In this document: positions 1 through 9,169 of the stretch, piece after piece
Numbering within the stretch: position 1 is the first letter of the stretch
Layout: every line of letters starts with the position of its first letter
Position numbers and translations under genes: made by a program
Assembly (NCBI GenBank): GCA_903912525.1
Contig: CAIWHK010000014.1
Span: forward strand, 1 to 62,138
Length of the DNA: 62,138 bases
Source of the DNA: an uncultured bacterium
Lineage (GTDB): Bacteria; Krumholzibacteriota; Krumholzibacteriia; LZORAL124-64-63
Reading direction: 5' to 3'
Notes under the pieces: model-generated
What the model was told of the DNA's origin: nothing
The model's input: only the letters and a program-made list of their open reading frames with translations
The model's database searches: none

Positions 1-59
1 ACGAAAAATCCCGGACATCCGCAGCGCCAAAGGCGCGAGGACAGGCCGGGATTTTTCGT
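1..59. terminator. Nested hairpin, probable bidirectional terminator
   Basis: A perfect 14-base inverted repeat (1-14 with 46-59, ACGAAAAATCCCGG and its complement) encloses a second perfect stem of 5 bp at 24-28/32-36 with an AAA loop. The outer arms carry an A-tract on one side and a T-tract on the other, so a stem followed by U residues can form in either direction. It lies 27 bases past the stop of the minus-strand lipoprotein gene, so it most likely ends that transcript. Confidence 0.75.
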
Positions 60-86
60 TGTGCGGCGTTGCCTGTCGCCAAGCGC

Positions 87-1970
87 CTATTCGATGCCCC
101 CCCCGCCCCCGCCCGTATTGACGGCCTTCAAAAGGAGCAGGGCCGCCTCGATGTCGCTGGCGCGACTCTTTTCGGGGACCGCAGCCGCATCCGGGGCCGA
201 GGCGAGCAGGGCCTCCGACCACGCGGACAGCGCGCCCACCAGGGCGCCGTGCGCGACGATGCCGCGACCGGCCACGTAGTTCAGTTCGGTGACAAGCAAC
301 TCCTGCGCAAGCTTGTCTTCGTCGGTCGTGTAGTGGCGGGACAGGAAGCGGTAGGCTTCCTGCAATTCCCTGCCCTCGGTGAAGGTGAACGGCCCGGACA
401 AAAACAGCGTCTGGACGGTCGCCAGCAACCCGCGCAGTTCGTCTCCGTTGTATCGCAGCGAATCCGGATTGCAGTTGCAGCCGTCGTCGGGCGGGTGCTC
501 GCCGCCGTGGCCGTCACGATCGCGGATTCGGCTTCCGCCGCGACCATCCGGGCCGTCGTCGTCGTCGTCATCACCGCCGCCCTCCCCTTCGGGCTCGCGA
601 TCCTCCTCGTTCTGGATCGCGCAGCGGAACAAGCGGCGCCACGTCGTACGGGTGTAGCCGTCGGTCTGCAGGTCCCCGCTGCGGATCCGGTCGAGGATGC
701 CGGCGGCGTCGGGCACGAAACCGAAGAACTCCGTCGGCGTCTCGGGTCCGACGGTGACCACGCGCGAGAGCGCGCCGGTCGCCGTGAACGAGGCGGCCAA
801 CTCGGGATTGAAGGAACCGGAGGGGCCGTCGGACGGGATTTCCATCGTGTACGTGCCCGCCGGAACGTTGAACGTGAAGCGCCCGTCCGGACCGGAGATG
901 GCCGTGGCGCTTGTCTCGCTGCCGGGCTGCGACAGGAGCACCGTGACATCCGGCTGGCCGGGCTCGGTCGGGTCCTGGATGCCGTCGAGGTCGGCATCGA
1001 TGAACACGACCCCCGGGGCGTCGTAGCGAACGATTTCCACCCTCTGCCTCGGCACGGACAAGGCCGCGCAGGTCCAGCCCAGCGTCGCGCCGAGGGTTGC
1101 CTGCGCATAGGTCGAGACCAGTTCGACCGTCACGGACGTCTCGCCGGCAGGTACGTCCACCGGCAGCGAGAGCGAATCCCAGAGGTCGTTGCCGGTGCCC
1201 CCCAACACGTTGTCGAAATCCTGGATGCCGGCGCTGGTCGTCACGCGGACGCGGTTGGGGCGGTGGTCACCCACACTCGCGGCGAGGATCACGAGGTCGG
1301 CGACACGCGCGGCGGACGCAGGCTCGAAGGTGAACACCTGCGGCTCCGTTGGTTCGAGCACGCCGGTGTAGCCGAAGAACGCCGTGTCCATGCCGTCGCG
1401 GAGTGCGATGTCGGCGGGAGTCCCGTCGTCCCAGACGGCCACGACACTGATGCCGCCGTTCTTGTCGCCGGGCACGATCGTGTCGTTGAATTCCGAGACG
1501 GTCAGCGTGTTCGCGCCCGCATTGACGAGGTTCAGGTCGGTGACGTCGGCCCGGTACGCCGAGAAGTACCACGGCCCCAGCCACCAGATGAAGTCGATCG
1601 GGCCGCCGATGAGTTGCCCCTGCACCGGGATGCCGTTCAGTTTGATCTGGCCGTCGCCGGCTTCGGCCAGCGCGCCGCCCGCCCAGTAGGCGAAGACCTG
1701 CTTGACCTGGGCGCCCGCGGGCACATTCACGACCACCTCGGCCGATGTGACGCTGGCCAGGCAGGCGCCGCCCTGGGACAGCCCCGACCCGCCGAGCACG
1801 GGCACCGAAGGCGGGCCGAGCACCTCGCTCCCGTCCTTGTCGGCGCCAGGCAGGGCCGGTCCGGGCCTCCCTGGGGTGACGGGTGTCCCGACGTCCTGGT
1901 CGAGACTGCAGCCCGCGGCGATCAAAAGGCCGCCACAAAACATGGTCAAGATCAAATTACGTAACGACAT
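87..1970 (-). CDS. Secreted lipoprotein with SdrD-B-like domain
   Basis: 627 residues. The N-terminus is a lipoprotein signal peptide ending in a lipobox (LIAAGC, Cys at about residue 21), so the protein should be lipid-anchored in the envelope. Residues about 60-310 form a beta-rich domain of a kind seen in cell-surface proteins (VVVNVPAGAQVKQVFAYWAG at its start). Residues about 318-390 look like a carboxypeptidase-regulatory or SdrD-B fold (IDADLDGIQDPTEPGQPDV, then a GPDGRFTFNVPAGTY segment). A low-complexity acidic and glycine stretch follows (DDDDDDGPDGRGG, residues about 455-475), and the C-terminus is glycine rich. ATG at 1970 is preceded by GAGGAG at 6 bases. Function unknown; probably a surface protein. 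Confidence 0.8.
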   Translation of the reverse strand: MSLRNLILTMFCGGLLIAAGCSLDQDVGTPVTPGRPGPALPGADKDGSEVLGPPSVPVLGGSGLSQGGACLASVTSAEVVVNVPAGAQVKQVFAYWAGGALAEAGDGQIKLNGIPVQGQLIGGPIDFIWWLGPWYFSAYRADVTDLNLVNAGANTLTVSEFNDTIVPGDKNGGISVVAVWDDGTPADIALRDGMDTAFFGYTGVLEPTEPQVFTFEPASAARVADLVILAASVGDHRPNRVRVTTSAGIQDFDNVLGGTGNDLWDSLSLPVDVPAGETSVTVELVSTYAQATLGATLGWTCAALSVPRQRVEIVRYDAPGVVFIDADLDGIQDPTEPGQPDVTVLLSQPGSETSATAISGPDGRFTFNVPAGTYTMEIPSDGPSGSFNPELAASFTATGALSRVVTVGPETPTEFFGFVPDAAGILDRIRSGDLQTDGYTRTTWRRLFRCAIQNEEDREPEGEGGGDDDDDDGPDGRGGSRIRDRDGHGGEHPPDDGCNCNPDSLRYNGDELRGLLATVQTLFLSGPFTFTEGRELQEAYRFLSRHYTTDEDKLAQELLVTELNYVAGRGIVAHGALVGALSAWSEALLASAPDAAAVPEKSRASDIEAALLLLKAVNTGGGGGGIE

Positions 1971-2085
1971 AGGACACTCCTCGTCAGGAGGGAAAGCGCT
2001 GCCCGAAAACGGCCCCGATCAGGATGCCGACCTGCAATCCCGCTTCTCGAAAAGTAGACTAACATAATCCACAATGACGTTGTGA

Positions 2086-4614
2086 CTATTTTTGCGTGGA
2101 AGCCACAGCCTGCGGCCTGACCCGGTCGGCCCACCGACGGAGCGAATCAGCCGCCGTCGGGTGCCCGAGGTCCACCTGGACCCTCGCGTAATCGTCCAGC
2201 ACCTCGGCAAGGTCAGGATGGTCGGGGCCGAGGCTGGCCTTGAAGATCGCCAGCGCCCTGCGGAAATAGTCGTCCGCCTCCCGGGCCTGTCCCTGCTCGC
2301 GCAGCATCCGGCCCAGGTCGCGCAGGGTCCAGGCCACGTCCGAGTGCTCGGCCCCCAGCGCCGCAGTGCGGATCGCAAGCGCCCGCTCGTAGTCACGGCG
2401 CGCCTGGGTCCAGCGCCGCTGGTCGCGCCGCAGGTTGGCCAGGTTATTGAGCGTCTGCGCGACATCCGGGTGCGCAGGCCCGAGCGCCTTCTCGCGGATC
2501 GACAGCGCGCGCAGGTACAGGGGCTCCGCCTCGTGGAGATTCCCCTGCTCGTGGACGACCAGGGCCAGGTTGTTGATGGCGGTCGCCGTATTGGGGTGCT
2601 CGGGACCGAGGATGCGCTCGTAGATGCCCACCGCCCGCCGGTACATGGACTGGGCCTCGGCATAGCGCTTCTGGTGGTGGTAGAGCAGGCCCAGGTTGTT
2701 CAGCCCCTTGGCCACCTGCGTGTCGTCCGGGCCGTTGACTTCCTCCCAGATCGACAGCGCCTCCATGTAGAACCGCTCGGCCTCCGCGAAGCGGCCCTGG
2801 TTCCAGGCGAGCAGGCCCAGCGAATTGTCGCTGGCGGCGACCTCGGCGGACCGCGGGCCCAACTCGGTCACCCGGATGTCCAGCGCCTGCCGGTAGAGGG
2901 GCTCCGCTTCCGCGTACCGACCCTGCCGGCGGTAAACGCTGCCCAGATCGGCCAGGCCCCCGGCCAGCAGCAAGCGCCCATCGTGGTTGGCCTGGTCCAA
3001 CAGCGGCAGGGCCTCGTGCAGCGTGCGCTCGGCGTCGGCGTAACGCGCCTGCGCGATGTAGAGGCCCGCAAGTTCGCCAAGGGAGGCCGCCTTGTCCTGC
3101 GGCGGCACACCCGACGTCGTGCGCTGGATCCCGGTCGCGCGAAGCAGTTCGGGCTCGGCTTCCTCGTACAGGCCAAGCTTGCGGTACACGCTGCCGATGG
3201 TGCTCAGCAGGCGCGCCTGGGTCAACGGCTGCGCGCCCAGCTCGCGGTCGACGCGATCGCTGCCGGAGTCCAGAATCTCGCGCGCAGTAATCGTGCGGCC
3301 GCGCGCATGGTCGGGATCGGCCGCCTCGAACATCCCCACCAGGAAGCTCGACACCTGCCGCGAGCTTTCCGCTTCCAGGCGGGCGCGCTTCTCGGCGCGG
3401 ACAGCGCGAACCATGCCGGTTGTCGTGCCGGCGATGCCCAGGAGCACGGCCACCAGCACCAGCGCGCCGGCCAGCACCCCGGTGCGGTGTCGGCGCACGA
3501 ACTTGCGCGTGCGGTAGCGCCGGGACGGCGGGCCCACGCTGACCGGCTCATCACTGAGGTAGTGGCGGACGTCGTCCGCCAACGAGGCCGCGGACGCATA
3601 GCGGCGGTCACGGTCTTTCTCGAGCGCCTTCATCGTGACCCAGTCGAGGTCGCCACGTAGCGCACGCACGAGCGCGTCCGGGTCAAGGTCGCGGCAGTCG
3701 GCGCAACGGATGGCGGCGTCGGGATCCTGGCGGTCGATGTTCGCCAGGCGCACGCTCGGGCGCGGCGGCTCGACTTCGCGGATGGTCCGCAGCACCTCCA
3801 GGAAGTTCATCGCCGCCAGATCCTCGCGGCGGAACGGGCGCTGGCCCACCAGCAACTCGTAGAGCAGCACGCCCAGCGCATAGACGTCGGTACGCGTGTC
3901 GAGCCCGGCGTCGCTGAGCCCCGTCTGCTCGGGGCTCATGTACTCTGGCGTGCCGATGAGCTGCCCGGCGCCGGTCGTCAGCAGGTCGTCGAACTGCTCG
4001 GTGTCCAGGGCCTTGGCCACGCCGAAATCGATGATCTTCGGCATCGGCTGACCGTCGGTCTCGGTCACCAGCACGTTCGAGGGCTTGAGGTCGCGGTGGA
4101 TGATCGCCTTCTGGTGCGCGTGCTGGACGCCCTCGCAGATGTGGATGAAGAGCTCGAGCCGGCGGCGCAGGCTGAGCCGTTCCTCGTCGCAGTAGTCGTT
4201 CAGCGGCACGCCCTCGACGTACTCCATCACGAAGTACGGCCGGCCCTCCTCGGTGGCGCCGGCGTCGAGCACCTTGGCGATGGACGGGTGGTTCATCATC
4301 GCGAGCGCCTGCCGCTCCGACGTGAAACGGGCGATGAACTCGGCGGTGTCCATGCCGCGCTTGACCATCTTCAGGGCGACGCGGCGGCGGATGGGTTCCT
4401 GCTGGTCGGCCTCCCAGACCAGGCCCATGCCGCCCTCGCCGATGGGGCGCTTCAGCAGGTAGGGGCCGATGCGGCGGCCGGGGCCGATGGGGTCGGGCTT
4501 CAGGCCCGCCGGAACGCCGCCGCGTGGGCCCGGGTGCTCGAGGATGGTCGCGTCCGGATCGACGGGGTCCGGCTCGGGGCTCGGCAGGTTGATGGTCGGG
4601 TCGTCGTCGCGCAC
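2086..4614 (-). CDS. Membrane Ser/Thr protein kinase with C-terminal TPR array
   Basis: 842 residues from a GTG at 4614 preceded by GGCAGGAG at 7 bases; the longer frame from 4704 has no such site and begins with Arg/Pro-rich non-coding-like sequence. The PknB-type kinase domain (about 45-320) has the glycine loop GEGGMG, the ATP lysine in VALKMVK, HRDLKPSN, DFGVAK and GTPEYMSPEQ, so it should be active. One transmembrane helix at about 380-402 is followed by nine or ten tetratricopeptide repeats (about 470-830) with the usual NLAxLYxxQGRYAEAEPLY pattern. Topology suggests a cytoplasmic kinase and an extracytoplasmic or periplasmic TPR sensor or scaffold. The TPR repeats are near-identical in places and are prone to assembly collapse. 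Substrate unknown. Confidence 0.92.
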   Translation of the reverse strand: MRDDDPTINLPSPEPDPVDPDATILEHPGPRGGVPAGLKPDPIGPGRRIGPYLLKRPIGEGGMGLVWEADQQEPIRRRVALKMVKRGMDTAEFIARFTSERQALAMMNHPSIAKVLDAGATEEGRPYFVMEYVEGVPLNDYCDEERLSLRRRLELFIHICEGVQHAHQKAIIHRDLKPSNVLVTETDGQPMPKIIDFGVAKALDTEQFDDLLTTGAGQLIGTPEYMSPEQTGLSDAGLDTRTDVYALGVLLYELLVGQRPFRREDLAAMNFLEVLRTIREVEPPRPSVRLANIDRQDPDAAIRCADCRDLDPDALVRALRGDLDWVTMKALEKDRDRRYASAASLADDVRHYLSDEPVSVGPPSRRYRTRKFVRRHRTGVLAGALVLVAVLLGIAGTTTGMVRAVRAEKRARLEAESSRQVSSFLVGMFEAADPDHARGRTITAREILDSGSDRVDRELGAQPLTQARLLSTIGSVYRKLGLYEEAEPELLRATGIQRTTSGVPPQDKAASLGELAGLYIAQARYADAERTLHEALPLLDQANHDGRLLLAGGLADLGSVYRRQGRYAEAEPLYRQALDIRVTELGPRSAEVAASDNSLGLLAWNQGRFAEAERFYMEALSIWEEVNGPDDTQVAKGLNNLGLLYHHQKRYAEAQSMYRRAVGIYERILGPEHPNTATAINNLALVVHEQGNLHEAEPLYLRALSIREKALGPAHPDVAQTLNNLANLRRDQRRWTQARRDYERALAIRTAALGAEHSDVAWTLRDLGRMLREQGQAREADDYFRRALAIFKASLGPDHPDLAEVLDDYARVQVDLGHPTAADSLRRWADRVRPQAVASTQK

Positions 4615-4726
4615 GACGGGTCTCCTGCCGACAGGTACGCTCTGGCCGGGCCGGCAGGCATGCCGGGGACGGGCCGGCGCCGGGCGCCGACCGGGAAGGT
4701 ACACCGTATCACCGCGCCTCGCCCCC

Positions 4727-4758
4727 GGTCAACGTGGCCACTGGTCAACGTGGCCACT
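4727..4758. repeat. Perfect 16-bp tandem duplication
   Basis: GGTCAACGTGGCCACT occurs twice head to tail (4727-4742, 4743-4758), followed by GG of a third copy. Each unit contains the palindrome GTGGCCAC. It sits between the divergent kinase gene (start 4614) and the ABC-F gene (start 4874), about 110 bases upstream of either, so it could be a paired operator or just a slippage duplication. Confidence 0.8.
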
Positions 4759-4873
4759 GGCGTCCCGGCGGCCGGCGACCCACTATTACGGGCCCCGGCG
4801 CCCCGGCGCCGGTCACCGTCCCGCCCGCGACCCTGCGCGGCCGCCCCTGAACCGACCGCCCCTGGAGCCGCCG

Positions 4874-6517
4874 ATGATCGCCCTGGCCAGCATCTCCAAG
4901 CGCTACGGCAGCCAGATCCTGTTCGTGGAGACCTCGCTGCAGGTCAACCCGGGCGAGAAGATCGGGCTGGTCGGCCCCAACGGCTCCGGCAAGACGACGC
5001 TGCTGCGCATGCTCGTCGGCGAGGAGGCTCCGGACGAGGGCAACGTCTCGATCCCGCGAAACCTGACGGTGGGCTACTTCCGGCAGGACATCGGCGACAT
5101 GTCGGGCCGACCCGTACTGGACGAGGCCATCGCGGGCAGCGGCACCCTCGGCGACCTGCACCACGAACTCCACGACATCCAGCTGGCGCTGGCCGACCCC
5201 GACCAGGCCGACCACATGGAAGCGCTGCTCGAGCGCTACGCGGAGGTCCAGGACGCCTACCACCACGGCGGCGGCTACGAACTCGAGGCGCGCGCCCGCG
5301 AAGTGCTGCAGGGACTGGGACTGGACGACGCGCAGATCGACGGCGATGTCGGCGCGCTGTCGGGCGGCTGGAAGATGCGCGTCGGCATGGCGCGCGTGCT
5401 GCTGGGGCGGCCCGACATGCTGTTGATGGACGAGCCCACCAACCACCTGGACATCGAGTCCATCCTGTGGCTGGAGAAGTTCCTCAGGGGCTACCCGGGC
5501 GCGCTGCTGATGACCTGCCATGACCGCGACTTCATGAACCGCATCGTCGGGCGCGTGGTCGAGATCGACGCCGGCGAGTTCATCTCCTACACCGGCGACT
5601 ACGACTTCTTCGAGCGCCAACGCGCGGTGCAGGCGGCCAACCAGCAGGCCCAGTACGAACGACAGCAGTCGATGCTGGCCAAGGAACGCCGCTTCGTCGA
5701 GCGCTTCGCCTCGCACGCGGCCAAGGCGGCGCAGGTGCAGAGCCGGGTCAAGAAGCTGGAGAAGCTGGACCTGGTCTCCCCGCCGAAGCAGCGCCGCGTG
5801 GTCGAGTTCGACTTCCGGCAGCCACCGCGCTCGGGCGAGGATGTCGTCGAGCTGAAGGGCGTCGGCAAGGGCTACGGTGCGCGCGTCATCTACGACGGCT
5901 TCGACCTGGTGATCCGCCGCGGCGAGCGCTGGTGCGTGATGGGCCGCAACGGCGCCGGCAAGACGACGCTGCTGAAGCTGGTGGCGCAGGCCATCAAGCC
6001 GGACACGGGCACGGTACGGCTGGGCGCGTCGTTGAAGATGGGCTACTTCGCGCAGCAGGCGCTCGAGCAGCTCGACGGCGCGCTGACCGTGTACGGGCAG
6101 GCCGAGAAGGCCTTCCCCCTGGCCAACATCGGCACGCTGCGCAACCTCCTCGGCGCTTTCCAGTTCCAGGGCGACGATGTGGACAAGCCGGTGCGCATCC
6201 TGTCGGGCGGCGAGCGTTCGCGTCTGGTGCTGGCGCTGATGCTCTTCGATCCGCCGAACTTCCTGGTGCTGGACGAGCCCACCAACCACCTGGACCTGCA
6301 GACGAAGGACACGCTGGTGGCAGCGTTGCGCGAGTTCGAGGGCACGATGTTGTTCGTCAGCCACGACCGCACATTCCTGCGCGGACTGAGCAATCGCGTA
6401 CTGGAACTGCGTCCGGAGGGTGACGGCGAGCCGGCACGGCCGCCGTTGGTCTTCGAGGGCACCTATTCGGAGTTCGTGACCGCCACGGGCAGCGAGGCAG
6501 CCGGCGTCCACCGCTAG
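4874..6517 (+). CDS. ABC-F family ATPase
   Basis: 547 residues, two ABC cassettes and no membrane domain, as in ribosome-associated ABC-F proteins (EttA, Uup, YbiT). Cassette 1 has Walker A GPNGSGKTT and signature LSGGW with DEPTNHLD; cassette 2 has Walker A GRNGAGKTT, signature LSGGERSRL and a second DEPTNHLD. Between them (about 240-310) is the charged inter-domain linker with KERRFVERFASHAAKAAQVQSR, which in this family reaches towards the tRNA. ATG at 4874 follows GGAG at 8 bases; the reading frame is open far upstream but that part has no homology. The linker pattern is closest to YbiT-type members; the precise subfamily is not settled. Confidence 0.93.
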   Translation: MIALASISKRYGSQILFVETSLQVNPGEKIGLVGPNGSGKTTLLRMLVGEEAPDEGNVSIPRNLTVGYFRQDIGDMSGRPVLDEAIAGSGTLGDLHHELHDIQLALADPDQADHMEALLERYAEVQDAYHHGGGYELEARAREVLQGLGLDDAQIDGDVGALSGGWKMRVGMARVLLGRPDMLLMDEPTNHLDIESILWLEKFLRGYPGALLMTCHDRDFMNRIVGRVVEIDAGEFISYTGDYDFFERQRAVQAANQQAQYERQQSMLAKERRFVERFASHAAKAAQVQSRVKKLEKLDLVSPPKQRRVVEFDFRQPPRSGEDVVELKGVGKGYGARVIYDGFDLVIRRGERWCVMGRNGAGKTTLLKLVAQAIKPDTGTVRLGASLKMGYFAQQALEQLDGALTVYGQAEKAFPLANIGTLRNLLGAFQFQGDDVDKPVRILSGGERSRLVLALMLFDPPNFLVLDEPTNHLDLQTKDTLVAALREFEGTMLFVSHDRTFLRGLSNRVLELRPEGDGEPARPPLVFEGTYSEFVTATGSEAAGVHR

Positions 6518-6536
6518 CGCCGCACCCGGAAGGACA

Positions 6537-6573
6537 AGCCGCGCGGCGCCCGGGCGAGCGGCGCCGCGCGGCT
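6537..6573. terminator. 14-bp GC hairpin after the ABC-F gene
   Basis: Perfect inverted repeat AGCCGCGCGGCGCC at 6537-6550 paired with 6560-6573, 9-base loop, 20 bases after the ABC-F stop. There is no T-tract, so it may act as a transcript 3' end stabiliser or Rho-associated stop rather than a classic intrinsic terminator. The rest of 6574-6846 shows no gene I can support; the short frames there are antisense or out-of-frame and lack ribosome binding sites. Confidence 0.55.
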
Positions 6574-6846
6574 GGCGCCGCCTGACGGCGGCACCGGGGT
6601 CCAGGCGCCCCGAAGGGACGCGCGGGCGCCGGGCATTCCACCGGGAGCAGGCCGGCTCCCCGGGGTTCCGCGGGCATTCTGCAACGCCGGCGGCCTTCCA
6701 TGCGCACCCAGGCCCACAGGGGCAAGAACCGGTCCCGATCAGCGCCGACGCCGGCCACCCCCACCGCCTTGACGACCGTCCCGGCAGGGGCGATCATCCC
6801 CCGTTGACAGCGGTCAGCCAACATCATCCCAGATGCGAGGTCCGAC

Positions 6847-7821
6847 ATGTCCCGCCACATCGACACCCTGCTGCTGCTTGCCCTGCCGGCCAGCGGCAAG
6901 TCCGAAGCCCGTCGTTACCTGGCCAGCCTGACGCCCGAGCAGTGCCAGACCCAGTTCGGCATCGGCCAGACCGTGCAGCTGGACGACTTCCCCTACGTGC
7001 ACATCATGCGGCGCGTCAGCGACGAACTGACGGCGCGCGGCCACCAGGGGATCTTCTTCGTCTCGCCGGCGCTGCCCTTCCGCAGCCCGATCGACTGGCT
7101 GACCCTGATCGAGCTGATCAACGAGGACTACGACGACCTGGTGAACCGGAATCGCCCCGCGCCGGAATCGGCCGCGCTGTGGCTGTTCGATCGCATCGAC
7201 GCCGCGCGTGTCCGCGCCGGCGGCCAAGCCGTCATCGCCACGCTGGACTCGGCCCTGCGCCGCGAGATCGCCGGCCCGATCGAGAAGGAGGCCCGCACCC
7301 TCCTAGACGACAAGGTGGCCGGGGTCCCCGACTCGCTCGAGGGCAAGACGGTCGTCATCGAGTTCGCGCGCGGCTGCGCCGACGGCCAGACGATGCCGAT
7401 CCCCCACCCCTACGGCTACCGCGCCAGCCTGGCGCAACTGAGCCCGGCGATCCTCGACAAGTCGAGCATCCTCTACATCTGGGTGACGCCCGAGGAGTCG
7501 CGTCGCAAGAACGCCGCGCGCACCGACCCGAACGATCCCGGCAGCATCCTGCACCACGGGGTGCCGCTGGCCGTGATGTACGGCGATTACGGCTGCGACG
7601 ACATGGCCTGGCTGCTGGAGCATTCGGGGCGTCCCGACACCGTGCGCGTCGAGCGCGACGGCAAGGACTTCCATCTGGCGCTCGGCCGCTTCGACAACCG
7701 CGTCGACAAGACCTCGTTCATCCGCGAGGAGCCCTCGCAGTGGCCGGCCGCCGACGTGGCCGCGTTGCAGAAGGGCATGCGCGAGGCGTTCGACCAGATC
7801 GCGCACGGGCACGGCGCCTGA
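6847..7821 (+). CDS. Unrecognised P-loop protein
   Basis: 324 residues; I do not recognise the family. Residues 8-20 (TLLLLALPASGKS) form a Walker A-like P-loop directly after a hydrophobic strand, as in small kinases and nucleotidyl-binding proteins. Further on are VVIEFARGC (a Walker B-like strand), YGYRASLAQLSP and a conserved-looking region SSILYIWVTPEESRRKNAARTD reminiscent of a kinase lid rich in arginines. No membrane segment or signal peptide. It stands alone, transcribed towards mgtC, and ends at a strong shared terminator. A nucleotide- or polyphosphate-utilising kinase-like role is possible but is only inferred from the fold. Confidence 0.75.
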   Translation: MSRHIDTLLLLALPASGKSEARRYLASLTPEQCQTQFGIGQTVQLDDFPYVHIMRRVSDELTARGHQGIFFVSPALPFRSPIDWLTLIELINEDYDDLVNRNRPAPESAALWLFDRIDAARVRAGGQAVIATLDSALRREIAGPIEKEARTLLDDKVAGVPDSLEGKTVVIEFARGCADGQTMPIPHPYGYRASLAQLSPAILDKSSILYIWVTPEESRRKNAARTDPNDPGSILHHGVPLAVMYGDYGCDDMAWLLEHSGRPDTVRVERDGKDFHLALGRFDNRVDKTSFIREEPSQWPAADVAALQKGMREAFDQIAHGHGA

Positions 7822-7848
7822 GCGCCTGAGACGCCCGATCGAAAGACA

Positions 7849-7880
7849 ACGGCCGCCGCTCAGCGAGGAGCGGCGGCCGT
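7849..7880. terminator. Bidirectional intrinsic terminator
   Basis: Perfect 12-bp stem ACGGCCGCCGCT (7849-7860) with 7869-7880, 8-base loop, flanked by AAAGACA on the left and TTTGATT on the right. It separates the convergent P-loop gene and mgtC-like gene. Confidence 0.8.
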
Positions 7881-7904
7881 TTGATTGCCACCCGACCCGC
7901 GGGC

Positions 7905-8600
7905 TCAGGTGCGCCGCCATTCCACGCGGCGGATCTCGAGCCCGGACTTCTCGAGCATCTCGAAGATCGCGTGCGACCGCTTGTCGGTGACGCCCTTGTG
8001 GAAGAAGCGCAGGCCGAGCGTAATGCGCGCCGTGCCGGCGACGTAGTCGCGCGTGATGCCGCAGGAGAGGATGGCGAGGTTCTGCGACTTCAGCAGGGAG
8101 ATGACTTCCGAGGCGCTGGTCCCGATGCCCGTCGTGACCTCCAGCGTCCGGTAGAAGTCCTTCGGGTACAGCCGCTCGAACGACTTGAGGACGATCAGCC
8201 CCACCAGCGCGAACGCGGTGGTGATCACCGACACCAGCGGATAGCCGGCGCCGGCCGTCATGCCGACGGCCGCCACCAGCCACAGGCAGGCCGAGGTCGT
8301 CAGCCCGCGCACGGTGGCGCGCTCCTTGATGATCACGCCCGCGCCCAGGAAGCCGATGCCGGCAATGACCTGCGCCGCGATGCGGCCGGGGTCGGCGGTG
8401 TATGTGTCACCCTGGGCGGTGGCGGCCACGAAGATCGACAGCAGCATGAACACCGCCGAACCCAGGCTGACCAGCAGGTGCGTGCGCAGGCCCGCGGCGC
8501 GGCCGTGGATGTCGCGCTCAAGCCCGATCAGCCCGCCCAGCACCGCTGCCAGTCCCAGGCGCAGGACGATTTCCCCTATTTCCAGCGGCATCGGCAACAT
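7905..8600 (-). CDS. MgtC/SapB family membrane protein
   Basis: 231 residues. The N-terminal two thirds have four to five membrane helices and the family signature GGLIGLERDIHGRAAGLRTH with the conserved Asp of MgtC, followed by IAGIGFLGAGVIIK and VRGLTTSACLWLVAAVGM. Residues about 150-231 form the cytosolic ACT-like domain found in longer members. MgtC proteins act in Mg2+ homeostasis and modulate the F-type ATPase in some pathogens; the role here is unknown. It starts one base after the stop of the thioesterase gene with GGGGGAA as ribosome binding site, so the two are probably translationally coupled. Confidence 0.92.
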   Translation of the reverse strand: MLPMPLEIGEIVLRLGLAAVLGGLIGLERDIHGRAAGLRTHLLVSLGSAVFMLLSIFVAATAQGDTYTADPGRIAAQVIAGIGFLGAGVIIKERATVRGLTTSACLWLVAAVGMTAGAGYPLVSVITTAFALVGLIVLKSFERLYPKDFYRTLEVTTGIGTSASEVISLLKSQNLAILSCGITRDYVAGTARITLGLRFFHKGVTDKRSHAIFEMLEKSGLEIRRVEWRRT

Positions 8601-8601
8601 G

Positions 8602-9048
8602 TCATTCCCCCTTGTCCCGCTCGGGGGACGATGACGACGCCTGCTCCCGGCGCCAATCGGTGAACGGCGCGTCGGCCCGGCCCTGCAGCGGCAGCGCGCG
8701 GCCGTTCTTCACGTCGACGACGGCGAAGGTGATGTCGGCCTCGACCAGCAGGCGACCGTCATCGGCGCCGTGGATCTCCTGGCGGAACACGCCGAACTTC
8801 GCGTCAAGTCGCTTGATGTCGCTCGTGATGCGCAGCATGAGGCCCTCGGGAGCCGGTCGCTTGTAGCGGATGTCGATACCCGCGACGATGAACCCGAATC
8901 CCTCGGCCTGCCAGGCCGGGAGGTCGATGACGGTCTCGGCCCAGCGCCAGCGCGCCTCCTCGAACAGCTCAAGGAAGCGCGCATTGTTCACATGGCCGTA
9001 GAAATCGCAGTGGTAGCCGCGTACGCGGATGGTCATCTCGTGCGGCAT
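8602..9048 (-). CDS. Acyl-CoA thioesterase (hot-dog fold)
   Basis: 148 residues. The sequence YHCDFYGHVNNARFLELFEE holds the 4HBT active-site pattern (D-x-x-G-H-V-N-N-A), typical of YbgC/FadM-like thioesterases that hydrolyse acyl-CoA or acyl-ACP esters in the cytoplasm. ATG at 9048 has GGAGGG at 4 bases; the frame continues upstream but only as antisense-like sequence from the neighbouring cupin gene. The C-terminal 15 residues (SSSSPERDKGE) are a polar tail. It is followed by mgtC at a spacing of one base. Confidence 0.9.
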   Translation of the reverse strand: MPHEMTIRVRGYHCDFYGHVNNARFLELFEEARWRWAETVIDLPAWQAEGFGFIVAGIDIRYKRPAPEGLMLRITSDIKRLDAKFGVFRQEIHGADDGRLLVEADITFAVVDVKNGRALPLQGRADAPFTDWRREQASSSSPERDKGE

Positions 9049-9169
9049 CGCGCCCTCCGTGGTCGCCGCCGGGTCTTGGGGCGCGTCCGTCGCGCCCTTC
9101 CGGTGGGCCCCCATGATGGTCCCCGTTCGAACCCCGGTAAAGCTGAGAATGGCGCCACGGCGGGCAGGC

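Noticed and set aside
69-1964. A long plus-strand frame (631 codons) opposite the lipoprotein gene
   Set aside because: It is the antisense shadow of a GC-rich coding region; the minus strand has a signal peptide, lipobox, domains and a ribosome binding site.
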